NCBI RefSeq assembly: GCF_900115955.1 | Contig: NZ_FOYL01000019.1 | Span: forward strand, 64,001-128,000 | Reading direction: 5' to 3' | DNA length: 64,000 nucleotides | Source of the DNA: Lentzea waywayandensis | Lineage (GTDB): Bacteria > Actinomycetota > Actinomycetes > Mycobacteriales > Pseudonocardiaceae | Shown: in pieces, positions 43,370-51,049 of the stretch | Layout: each line of letters starts with the position of its first letter | How positions within the stretch are numbered: position 1 is the first letter of the stretch | The notes under the pieces: generated by a model | What the model was told of the DNA's origin: nothing | Seen by the model: only the letters and a program-made list of their open reading frames with translations | Databases searched by the model: none | Position numbers and translations under genes: made by a program

Positions 43370-44689
43370 GTGACATGGCAACCACCGGGTGAGGAACAGG
43401 GCTCCGGCCCGCAGTACGTCGACCCGCAGTACGTCGACCCGCAAGCGGCCTCCTACCTCGACCCGCAGCAGTCCGGCCCGCAGCACGTCAGCGGCGGCCA
43501 GTCCGGCCCGTACAACTTGGGCAACCAGTCGGGGTCCTACCAGGTTCCCGGCAACGCCTCCGGCCCGTACCAGGTGCCGGGCAACGCGTCGGGTCCCTAC
43601 CAGGTACCGGGCAACGCCTCCGGCCCCTACCCGGTGCCCGGTGCGCAGTCGGGTCCCTACCAGGTGGGTGGCGGCCAGTCGGGTCCCCACAACACCCCGA
43701 ACACGGCGCAGTACGGCCAGTTCGCCGGCGGGCAGTACCCGAACAACTTCCCGCAGCAGGAGTACCGCTCGCAGGCGCAGGACGTGTCGTCGCAGCAGCT
43801 GATCAAGAAGGAGAAGCGTCCGCCGACCTCGGGCTGGCGCAAGTCCCTGCACTCGCTGTCCGGCGGCGCCATCAACCTCGGTGAGAGCCCCGCCGACGTG
43901 CGGCGACGCGAGCTGATCGGGCGGATCAACCAGCCGCTGCGCGGGTGCTACAAGATCGCGATGCTGTCCCTGAAGGGCGGCGTCGGCAAGACCACGACGA
44001 CCACGACGCTGGGCTCGACGTTCTCGTCGCTGCGCGGCGACCGGGTGGTCGCGGTCGACGCGAACCCCGACCGCGGCACGCTCGCGTTGAAGATCCCGCG
44101 CGAGACCACGGCGACCGTGCGTCACCTGCTGCGCGATGCCCCGAAGATCAAGAAGTACAGCGACGTGCGCGCGTACACCTCGCAGTCGCCGGCGCGCCTC
44201 GAAGTGCTGGCGTCCGAGCAGGACCCGTCCGTCTCGGAGGCGTTCAGCGAGGACGACTACCGGCGCACGGTGGACTTGCTGGAGCACTTCTACAACATCG
44301 TGCTCACCGACTGCGGCACCGGCCTGATGCACTCCGCGATGAAGGGCGTGCTGGACGAGGCGGACTCGCTCGTCCTGGTGTCGTCCGGCTCGGTCGACGG
44401 CGCGCAGACGTCAGCGGCGACGCTCGACTGGCTGGAGGCGCACGGCTACCGCGAACTGGTCGCGAAGTCCGTGTGCGTGATCAACTCCGTGCGCCCGAAG
44501 TCGGGCAAGGTCGACCTCGACAAGCTCGCCGCGCACTTCCAGCAGCGATGCCGTGCCGTGGTCCGCCTGCCGTTCGACGAGCACCTCGAAGAGGGCGCCG
44601 AGATCGCGCTGGACCAGCTCGCGCCGGAGACCCGGCTCGCGTTGCTGGAACTCGCCGCCGTGGTGGCGGACGACTTCCCGCACTCCTGA
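43370..44689 (+). CDS. MinD/ParA-like ATPase with repeat-rich N-terminus
   Basis: A 439-residue protein. Residues 1-150 are Gln/Gly/Pro/Ser-rich with the 10-residue repeat SGPYQVPGNA (about 54-107, five copies, the last ones degenerate); residues 190-439 form a deviant Walker ATPase with LSLKGGVGKTTTTT (about 200-212), VVAVDANPDRGTLALKI and IVLTDCGTGLMHSAM. GTG with GGGAGGG before it. Such disordered-head MinD-like proteins occur in ESX loci (EspI-like) and at the Rv0530 position; which cell component it organises is not known. Confidence 0.85.
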   Translation: MTWQPPGEEQGSGPQYVDPQYVDPQAASYLDPQQSGPQHVSGGQSGPYNLGNQSGSYQVPGNASGPYQVPGNASGPYQVPGNASGPYPVPGAQSGPYQVGGGQSGPHNTPNTAQYGQFAGGQYPNNFPQQEYRSQAQDVSSQQLIKKEKRPPTSGWRKSLHSLSGGAINLGESPADVRRRELIGRINQPLRGCYKIAMLSLKGGVGKTTTTTTLGSTFSSLRGDRVVAVDANPDRGTLALKIPRETTATVRHLLRDAPKIKKYSDVRAYTSQSPARLEVLASEQDPSVSEAFSEDDYRRTVDLLEHFYNIVLTDCGTGLMHSAMKGVLDEADSLVLVSSGSVDGAQTSAATLDWLEAHGYRELVAKSVCVINSVRPKSGKVDLDKLAAHFQQRCRAVVRLPFDEHLEEGAEIALDQLAPETRLALLELAAVVADDFPHS

Positions 44690-44714
44690 GCCGGTCAGCG
44701 GGTCTGAGAACCAG

Positions 44715-44749
44715 CGGAAAGGGGTCCTGTGATCAGGGCCCCTTTTCCG
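44715..44749. terminator. bidirectional terminator
   Basis: CGGAAAGGGGTCCTG and CAGGGCCCCTTTTCCG form a long, nearly perfect stem between the MinD-like gene and the convergent small membrane gene. It ends with a T-run on one strand and an A-run on the other. Confidence 0.8.
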
Positions 44750-44917
44750 TCACTCGTCGCGCTTGCGCTGCTCGTCGAGCTTGCGCAGGAACTCCGGGTC
44801 GTCGTCGGGTGCGATCACCTTGCGGCCTGGGGTGTACTCCGAGTGCTGCGGGGCGAACGCTCGCCACACGAGCACAGCCACGGTGAGCGCACCGATCACT
44901 GCCAGCAGGTAGATCAT
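44750..44917 (-). CDS. small single-helix membrane protein, 55 residues
   Basis: It begins MIYLLAVIGALTVAVLVWRAF, one membrane helix, followed by a basic-acidic tail (KVIAPDDDPEFLRKLDEQRKRDE). ATG 44917 is preferred because GGGAGGT lies 9 bases upstream; a GTG at 44941 is in frame. It is convergent with the ATPase gene and downstream of bldC. Function is unknown, but such proteins are common next to bldC-type genes in actinomycetes. Confidence 0.68.
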   Translation of the reverse strand: MIYLLAVIGALTVAVLVWRAFAPQHSEYTPGRKVIAPDDDPEFLRKLDEQRKRDE

Positions 44918-44974
44918 CGTGTCGCCACCTCCCTTTGCCACGAGATTACCCGCGGCACAGGGGTAACTACGGTT

Positions 44975-45181
44975 TCAGTGGCGGACGGGTTCAGTTGCCT
45001 CGGTCGTGAGCTCCGAAAGCAGAGCCTTCACCTCGGTCTCACGGAACCTGCGATGTCCTCCAGGGGTGCGGATCGAGCCGATGCGACCTGCGGTGGCCCA
45101 TCGGGTCACGGTCTTCGGGTCGACCCGGAACAGATTGGCGACTTCCCCAGGCGTCAAGAGCCGCTCGGTGGCTGCAGTCAC
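44975..45181 (-). CDS. bldC: developmental regulator BldC
   Basis: A 68-residue MerR-like winged-HTH protein with the BldC signature LLTPGEVANLFRVDPKTVTRWATAGRIGSIRTPGGHRRFRETEVKALL, the same length as Streptomyces BldC. BldC binds DNA as head-to-tail oligomers and delays differentiation in Streptomyces. GAGGAGG stands 4 bases before the GTG start, with an 8-bp-arm palindrome directly upstream. It is divergent from an Lrp-type gene. Confidence 0.93.
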   Translation of the reverse strand: MTAATERLLTPGEVANLFRVDPKTVTRWATAGRIGSIRTPGGHRRFRETEVKALLSELTTEATEPVRH

Positions 45182-45193
45182 TCGTCCTCCTCA

Positions 45194-45215
45194 GATCAGA
45201 CGTTCCGGTCTGATC
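45194..45215. promoter_or_regulatory. palindrome in the bldC leader
   Basis: GATCAGAC (45194-45201) and GTCTGATC (45208-45215) are exact inverse complements around GTTCCG, ending 3 bases from the bldC Shine-Dalgarno sequence. It can be an operator or a leader hairpin. Confidence 0.5.
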
Positions 45216-45343
45216 GTGGCATCTGACCCATCAGGTACTCGAACGCTTGTTTTTTGGTAAAGAGGTAGTAAGGGACGACCGGCGCGATTCGGACATGTGA
45301 CCGCCGCTACGTGTGTGCACTCGTGGGGCATAGGGTGTCGCGG

Positions 45344-45808
45344 GTGGATGCTCTTGATCGACAGATCATCGCCGCACTTCGTGCCAACGGACGGGCCACG
45401 TACGCCGACCTCGGCAGGCAGGTCGGCCTGTCCGCCTCCGCCGTGCACGAGCGGGTCGGCAAGCTCGAGTCCAGCGGCGTGATCGTCGGATATCACGCGG
45501 TCGTCGACCCCAGCGCGGTCGGCCTGGGCGTGACGGCGCTGATCGGCATCCATCCCACCGACATCGCGGACGACAACGAGGTCGCGGTCGCGCTGGCCGA
45601 GCTCAACGAGGTCGAGTCCTGCTACCGGGTGGCGGGCGACGAGTCGTTCATCGTCAAGGTCAGGGTCGCGACGGTGGACGATCTGGAGCGTGCGCTCGGG
45701 CGGTTGCGGCGCATCCACGGTGTGGCCCGCACGCGTACGACGGTGGTGCTCTCCACGCGCTTCGAGGGGCGCCCGAACACCGGCGACGAGGAAGGCGACG
45801 TAACCTGA
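45344..45808 (+). CDS. Lrp/AsnC family transcriptional regulator
   Basis: A 154-residue regulator. The N-terminal AsnC HTH (VDALDRQIIAALRANGRATYADLGRQVGLSASAVHERV) and the C-terminal RAM/AsnC ligand domain (about 65-150, VTALIGIHPTDI ... ESCYRVAGDESFIVKVRV) are clear. A GTG at 45335 is an equally possible start. It precedes the DUF4229 gene by 4 bases and is divergent from bldC. Likely ligands are amino acids. The cysteine synthase-like gene two genes downstream may be a target. Confidence 0.9.
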   Translation: MDALDRQIIAALRANGRATYADLGRQVGLSASAVHERVGKLESSGVIVGYHAVVDPSAVGLGVTALIGIHPTDIADDNEVAVALAELNEVESCYRVAGDESFIVKVRVATVDDLERALGRLRRIHGVARTRTTVVLSTRFEGRPNTGDEEGDVT

Positions 45809-45812
45809 ACGG

Positions 45813-46082
45813 GTGCTCGCTCGTGATGTGACGCTCTACGTCCTCGCCCGCCTCGGCCTCGTGGTCGTGGTGATGGGCGCGCTCATGTTGTTCAAGGTTC
45901 CTTTGCTGCCCGCCCTCGCCGTGGGCGTGGTCGTGGCGCTGCCGGCGTCGCTGTTCATCTTCAAGGGGCTGCGGCAGCGGGTCGCGACCGGCCTGGACGC
46001 GCACCAGGCGGCACGCAGGGCCGAGCGCGAGAAGCTGCGTTCCGAACTGCGTGGTGACGAAGGTCCTCTCACCCAGGCGTAG
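45813..46082 (+). CDS. DUF4229 membrane protein
   Basis: An 89-residue protein with two membrane helices (LYVLARLGLVVVVMGALML; LLPALAVGVVVALPASLFIF) followed by a basic cytoplasmic tail (RQRVATGLDAHQAARRAEREKLRS). This matches the DUF4229 pattern, frequent near menA-type genes in actinomycetes. It lies 4 bases after the Lrp gene. Function is unknown. Confidence 0.82.
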   Translation: MLARDVTLYVLARLGLVVVVMGALMLFKVPLLPALAVGVVVALPASLFIFKGLRQRVATGLDAHQAARRAEREKLRSELRGDEGPLTQA

Positions 46083-46109
46083 GACGTCTGCCCGGTTATC
46101 GTGCGGGCT

Positions 46110-47198
46110 GTGAGTACCTCCGTTGACCGCGTTTGCAGCAGGACCAGGCACTGGGTGTGCGAGGCCGTCGGGATCATCGAGGCGGACGCGAACCGCAGCG
46201 CGGACACCCACCTGCTGCGCTACCCGTTGCCGCTCGAGTGGGGCATCGACCTCTACCTGAAGGACGAGTCGACGCACCCCACGGGTTCGTTGAAGCACCG
46301 GCTGGCGCGCTCGTTGTTCCTCTACGCGATCTGCAACGGCTGGATCACCGGTGGCACGCCCGTGATCGAGGCCTCCTCCGGTTCCACCGCGGTGTCCGAG
46401 GCGTACTTCGCCCGGCTGCTCGGGCTGCCGTTCATCGCGGTGATGCCCCGCTCGACCTCGGCCGAGAAGGTCGCGCTGATCGAGCGCCAGGGCGGCAGGT
46501 GCCACTTCATCGACGAGCCGTCGGCGCTCTACGACGAGTCGCGGCGGCTGGCGTCCGAGCTCGGCGGCCACTTCATGGACCAGTTCACGCACGCCGAGCG
46601 CGCCACGGACTGGCGGGGCAACAACAACATCGCCGAGTCGATCTTCGAGCAGATGAAGCTGGAGCCGTCGCCCACCCCCGACTGGATCGTCGTGGGCGCG
46701 GGCACGGGCGGCACGTCGGCCACGATCGGCCGGTACATCCACTACCAGAAGCTGAACACGCGTCTCGCCGTCGTCGACCCCGAGCACTCGGTCTTCTTCG
46801 ACGCGTGGCGCGACGGCAACCGCGACCTGGTGGCCACGCGCGGTTCGGGCATCGAGGGCATCGGACGGCCGCGGGTGGAACCGTCGTTCATCGGCGAGGT
46901 CATCGACCGGATGATCAAGGTGCCGGACGCGTCGTCCGTCGCGACCATCCGGTACGTGGAGGACCTGCTCGGACGTCGGGTCGGCGGGTCGACCGGGACG
47001 AATCTCTGGGGAGCGTTCCAGATCGTGGCCGAGATGCGGCAGTCTCGGACCCGCGGGAGCGTGGTGACCCTGTTGTGCGACGGTGGCGAGCGTTACGCGA
47101 ACACCTACTACGACGACACATGGGTAGCCGCTCAGGGCATGCACCTCGACCCGTGCCTTGAACGCCTGAACAACTTCCACCGCACGGGGAACTGGTGA
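46110..47198 (+). CDS. PLP-dependent cysteine synthase-family enzyme (Cds1-like)
   Basis: A 362-residue fold-type II PLP enzyme. The Schiff-base lysine is in HPTGSLKHRLARS, the asparagine-loop region is EASSGSTAVSEAYF, and the phosphate loop VGAGTGGTSATIGRYI is clear. It resembles the longer actinobacterial homologues described as L-cysteine desulfhydrase (Cds1) rather than CysK/CysM, given the N-terminal extension (about 1-45) and the C-terminal tail with LCDGGERYANTYYDD. GTG 46110 is preferred. It stands alone before the effector operon. Confidence 0.85.
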   Translation: MSTSVDRVCSRTRHWVCEAVGIIEADANRSADTHLLRYPLPLEWGIDLYLKDESTHPTGSLKHRLARSLFLYAICNGWITGGTPVIEASSGSTAVSEAYFARLLGLPFIAVMPRSTSAEKVALIERQGGRCHFIDEPSALYDESRRLASELGGHFMDQFTHAERATDWRGNNNIAESIFEQMKLEPSPTPDWIVVGAGTGGTSATIGRYIHYQKLNTRLAVVDPEHSVFFDAWRDGNRDLVATRGSGIEGIGRPRVEPSFIGEVIDRMIKVPDASSVATIRYVEDLLGRRVGGSTGTNLWGAFQIVAEMRQSRTRGSVVTLLCDGGERYANTYYDDTWVAAQGMHLDPCLERLNNFHRTGNW

Positions 47199-47253
47199 CG
47201 AGAGTTCTGCGTCACAGCGTGACCTGAGCACCTGAGTCCGCAGGGGGGACGCT

Positions 47254-47559
47254 GTGTCGTCGCTGTTCACCGACGCGGCCGAGATGCGCGCGTACGCCGA
47301 GTACCTGCGCACCGAGGCCCAAGAGTTCGACAAGATCCGCAAGTACGTCCACGCCACGGCGTGCGACAAGGCGGGCTTCACCGGCCTGCTGACGTTGCTG
47401 CAGCCGGGCGTGGACATCGTGCGGGCGTTGTTCGACGAGACGCTCGACTTCGGCAAGTCGAAGCTGGAGGGCACGGCCGCGGCTGTGGACGCGACGGCGA
47501 AGACCTACGAGGACATCGACGCCGTTCAGCGGCGCATCTTCGAAGGGCTGCTGAAGTGA
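47254..47559 (+). CDS. EspC-like type VII secretion partner protein
   Basis: A 101-residue helical-hairpin protein of the ESX-target/EspC type (WXG100-like size and helicity, with no W-X-G in it). The C-terminal helix carries YEDID (residues 85-89), which fits the YxxxD/E export signal of type VII secretion. It heads a six-gene run, with its stop overlapping the effector's GTG by 4 bases. It should pair with the helical N-terminus of the following large protein. Export is inferred from motif and partner, as no ESX core genes are in the window. Confidence 0.75.
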   Translation: MSSLFTDAAEMRAYAEYLRTEAQEFDKIRKYVHATACDKAGFTGLLTLLQPGVDIVRALFDETLDFGKSKLEGTAAAVDATAKTYEDIDAVQRRIFEGLLK

Positions 47560-50500
47560 CGACCGCGTCGTACCGTTCCCCCCGCCCGGTCACCGCGTCG
47601 CTGAAGCAGCCCGACGTCGACACGGCGTCGTTGAACGACGTCCTGCGCGACCAGGGCTGGGGCGTGCAGGCGGTCAACTGGGTGTTCGAGGCCGTGACCG
47701 GCGAGAGCCTGGTCTCCACGATCATCACGCCGATCACCGGCGACTGGTCGAAGATCCGCGCGGACGGCGACGCGTGGCGCATGGTCGGCAACGCCATGAA
47801 CGACGTCTCGTACAACCTCACCGACGCCGTGGGCAAGGTGCGCGGCCACTGGGACGGCGACGCGGCCCGCGCCCACGAGAAGTACATCGCTCTCGGCTGG
47901 AAGGCGGGCCTGCTCGCCGAGATGGGCGTCGCCCAGCTGATCGCGAAGGGCTTCGACACGGTCGCGTCCGGCGCAGAGGCTCTGGGCAAGCAGGCCGCAC
48001 GCCTGCTCGACTACCTCGTCAACAAGCTCCTCGAAGCCGCCGCCACAGTCTGGATCCCGGTGGCCGGCTGGATCAAGGCAGCCGAGATGGTCTGGAACGC
48101 GTACCAGATCTACCGGCGCGTGATGGACATCATCGACACGGTCCAGAAGCTCATCGCCGACGTGAAGGCGCTCTTCGACGCCGTCGGCCGCGTCTTCTCC
48201 GCCATCGGCAAGCTGAAGGACGCCGACTCCCTCGCCGAGGCCATGAACGCCACCCAGGAGGTGGCCGAGGCGGGCCGCGACGTCCGCAACGCCGTCAGGG
48301 ACATCAGCGACGACGCCGCGTCCATCAAGGACTCGGCCACCGAGATCGCCGACCGCGGCCACGACGTCGGCTCGAAGGTCCGCGAGATCTACTCCCCGCC
48401 AGGCGGCTCCGAGGACACCAAACCGGCAGCCGTCTCGTCCGTGGCGCCAGGCGGCGCCCCGGTGGCACCCCCGCCCACCCTGCACGCCTCCCCAGACGCC
48501 CCCGGAACCCACGCCGCGGCCGCCACAGGCCCAGCCGCATCGGCTCCACCGTCCTTGGGCGGCGGAGGCGGCGGCGGTGTGCCGACCGGTGGCGTTCCCA
48601 CAGGCGGTCACTCCAGCTCAGGCGGCGTGCCTTCGTCCGGCGGCCACGGCCCCGCAGCCCCACCCAGCGTCAACACCACCCACGCGGCAGGCGCAGCCCC
48701 CGCAGCGGCCCCGCCGGCGCCCCACCAGACCCCCATGGGCGGCGCGATGCCGATGGGCGCCCCCATGGCCCCAGGAGCAGGCGGTGGCGACCAGACCAGG
48801 AGCTCCGGCTCCCGCCCAGGCGCGGGCGGAGTCCCGTCGTTCCCCAGCGCGGGCGCCCCGGCCGGGCCCAAGGCCCCCACGGGCCTGCCGACCCCTCCCG
48901 GCCACGCCTCAGGCCTCCCGACCCCGCCGGCAACCCCGGTGCCCGGCACTCGCCCTGGTGGCTCCAGCCTGCCCACGCCCCCGCCGGGCCCCGGCACGTC
49001 GGGCAGCAGCCACCCCGGCACGCACCAGACGCCAGGTTCACACCCGACGCCCGGCACACACCCGACGCCCGGCTCGGGTAGCGGCCTGCCGACTCCACCG
49101 AACTCGGGCGGTCACGCGACGCCTGGCTCGGGCAGCGGTCTGCCGACCCCGCCGAACTCAGGCGGTCACCCGACGCCTGGCTCGGGCAGTGGCCTGCCCA
49201 CGCCTCCTGAGCACCCGAGCGCCAGCTCGGGCACGGCAACCGCCCCCGCCCCGTCCAACACGGGCGGCGGTCTCCCGTCGCCTCCCGGCCACCCGGCCCC
49301 GAGCTCCGGTGGCGGCCTCCCGTCGCCTCCCGGACACGCGTCCCCGAGCGCGGGCGGCGGCCTGCCCTCCCCTCCGGGACACCCGAGCCCCAGCACGGAC
49401 CACCCGGCCCCCAGCGGGTCAGGCGGCCCGACGACGCCGCACGACGGCGGCACGCGTCCCCACGACACGACGCCCAACGGGTCGACGGACACCAAGCCCC
49501 ACGACACGCCTGACAGCACCAAGCCGCACGACGCGGACACCAAGCCGCACGACGCGGACACCCGGCCGCACGACGGTGACGCCAAGCCCCACGACAGCGA
49601 CACCAAGCCCCACGACGCGGACACCAAGCCCCACGACGGCGACGCCCGGCCCGACGACGGCAAGCCGCACGACACCGACGCGAGCGGTGCCGAAGGCGCC
49701 GAGCCCCACGACACCCGGCCGGACCACGACACCCCGGCCACCCACGACACCGACACCAAGCCCGGCAACGACGACGCCACCCCCGGCCACAACGACAAGG
49801 GCGACGGCAGCAACCCGCCGCCGCCCACCGGCCCGGACCTCAAGGGCCACTTCGACGCGGCCGCCATGTCGGCGCAGGGTCAGGGCTACCAGCACCAGCT
49901 CGAGCAGATGCTGCCCAACCAGGCCGACCGCGACCGCTACGTCGAGCTGAGCCAGAAGCTGTCCACCGACCTGAGCGCGAGCGAGGCCCAGCACGTGGCC
50001 GACGTCCGCAACCAGATCAAGGTCGACTCCGGCGACATCGTCACCAAGGCCCTCAACCAAGGGGCGCTCAGCACCTACCTGCCTGACCAGCCGCACGCCG
50101 CGGGCAGCAAGCAGGAGACCTGGCAGAACCAGATGGGCGGCTCGATCGCCCGCGGCCAGGACGTGGTCGACGTCAACACGCCGCAAGGGCTCAGGGACGG
50201 CCTCGCGCTCGACGACAAGGGCAAGGGCTGGACGCCCATCCCCGAGGGCGCGCAGACCGCGATGCAGCTCCGGTACGAGGTGACCGACCAGAACGCCGGC
50301 GCGCACAACGTGCCGTTCGGCGGGCCGAAGAAGGACACGCCGGACTTCACCCAGCCTGGGCCGTACCCGGCGGACCAGTACCAGTCGCCGCAGGAGAAGG
50401 CTCACTACGAGGCGTCGCAGCAGCAGATGGCGGCAGCCGGCGGCGCGGCGAAACCGTACGACGGCTACGACCCGTTCACCGGCACCGGCTCCACGATGGG

Positions 50501-50633
50501 CGGCATGCCGGAGTGGCGCGTCGACGGCGGCACACCGTTGCCCGATCGTGCCGAGATCTGGCAGGTGAACGCGGACGGAACTGAGAAACTGCACGCCGTG
50601 TACGACCGCAAGTTCGGCTGGACGAAGCTCTGA
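47556..50633 (+). CDS. large WXG/proline-rich polymorphic effector, candidate toxin
   Basis: A 1025-residue protein. Residues 1-280 are helical, with W99-D-G101 in VRGHWDGDAARAHEKY (WXG) and long amphipathic and coiled helices; about 281-640 is Pro/Gly/Ser/His-rich with PGSGSGLPTPPNSGGH repeats; about 645-715 has tandem KPHD(A/G/S)DT units; about 761-1025 is a folded C-terminal module with GGSIARGQDVVDVNTP, LRYEVTD ... VPFGGP and AEIWQVNADG near the end. Architecture matches secreted polymorphic toxins with a variable tail. Catalytic type not recognised. GTG overlaps the partner gene; a longer in-frame reading upstream runs through it and is rejected. Confidence 0.75.
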   Translation: MTTASYRSPRPVTASLKQPDVDTASLNDVLRDQGWGVQAVNWVFEAVTGESLVSTIITPITGDWSKIRADGDAWRMVGNAMNDVSYNLTDAVGKVRGHWDGDAARAHEKYIALGWKAGLLAEMGVAQLIAKGFDTVASGAEALGKQAARLLDYLVNKLLEAAATVWIPVAGWIKAAEMVWNAYQIYRRVMDIIDTVQKLIADVKALFDAVGRVFSAIGKLKDADSLAEAMNATQEVAEAGRDVRNAVRDISDDAASIKDSATEIADRGHDVGSKVREIYSPPGGSEDTKPAAVSSVAPGGAPVAPPPTLHASPDAPGTHAAAATGPAASAPPSLGGGGGGGVPTGGVPTGGHSSSGGVPSSGGHGPAAPPSVNTTHAAGAAPAAAPPAPHQTPMGGAMPMGAPMAPGAGGGDQTRSSGSRPGAGGVPSFPSAGAPAGPKAPTGLPTPPGHASGLPTPPATPVPGTRPGGSSLPTPPPGPGTSGSSHPGTHQTPGSHPTPGTHPTPGSGSGLPTPPNSGGHATPGSGSGLPTPPNSGGHPTPGSGSGLPTPPEHPSASSGTATAPAPSNTGGGLPSPPGHPAPSSGGGLPSPPGHASPSAGGGLPSPPGHPSPSTDHPAPSGSGGPTTPHDGGTRPHDTTPNGSTDTKPHDTPDSTKPHDADTKPHDADTRPHDGDAKPHDSDTKPHDADTKPHDGDARPDDGKPHDTDASGAEGAEPHDTRPDHDTPATHDTDTKPGNDDATPGHNDKGDGSNPPPPTGPDLKGHFDAAAMSAQGQGYQHQLEQMLPNQADRDRYVELSQKLSTDLSASEAQHVADVRNQIKVDSGDIVTKALNQGALSTYLPDQPHAAGSKQETWQNQMGGSIARGQDVVDVNTPQGLRDGLALDDKGKGWTPIPEGAQTAMQLRYEVTDQNAGAHNVPFGGPKKDTPDFTQPGPYPADQYQSPQEKAHYEASQQQMAAAGGAAKPYDGYDPFTGTGSTMGGMPEWRVDGGTPLPDRAEIWQVNADGTEKLHAVYDRKFGWTKL

Positions 50634-51049
50634 TGACCCAGTACTCCCAGGAGATGGCCGAGTACCGCGGCGAGACCTACTTCGCGGGTGCGGAAGGCCA
50701 GAACGTCTGGATCCGCAAGATCCCGGGCGTTACCTACGCCAACGCGGAAGGGTTCCAGACCTACGGCAACCGTGAGCTCAAGACGGTGGCGGTGACAGAA
50801 CTCCAGGCCTGGTACCTGGAAACCTGCACAGCCACCTGGCGCGGGCAGCCGTTCAACGTCGTCAGGACGGAGAACGGCAAGGCCGAGGCCGGGTACGCGG
50901 GTGGCGAGTACGTGTGGGCCGCGCAGAACGGGCTCGAAGGCGACCAGTACAACGGCTACCGAGCCACGCTCGACGTCGACGAGCTTCAGGACGTGCAGGT
51001 CGACCGCACCGACTTCCTGGCGCGGTGGAAGGAGAAGAACCCGGGATGA
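50633..51049 (+). CDS. two-repeat protein, candidate immunity factor
   Basis: A 138-residue cytoplasmic protein consisting of two related units (about 11-67 and 69-135). Each opens (Y/W)RG..(Y/F) and runs through a beta-rich middle to a helix-type end: YRGETYFAGAEGQN...NRELKTVAVTELQAWYL and WRGQPFNVVRTENGK...NGYRATLDVDELQDVQV. The same units appear in the C-terminal half of the next gene. The ATG overlaps the effector stop by one base, so it is made with it, the usual place of an immunity gene. No signal peptide. The immunity role is inference. Confidence 0.65.
   Translation: MTQYSQEMAEYRGETYFAGAEGQNVWIRKIPGVTYANAEGFQTYGNRELKTVAVTELQAWYLETCTATWRGQPFNVVRTENGKAEAGYAGGEYVWAAQNGLEGDQYNGYRATLDVDELQDVQVDRTDFLARWKEKNPG

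Noticed and set aside
47199..47253. GTCAC-GCT-GTGAC palindrome as operator of the effector operon
   Set aside because: Arms are only 5 bp and overlap the cysteine synthase-like gene's end region; too short to claim without conservation data.
47361..47555. A longer N-terminus for the large effector starting at 47361
   Set aside because: This part overlaps the EspC-like gene in another frame and is Arg/Gly-rich; GTG 47556 with 4-base overlap gives a sensible protein start.
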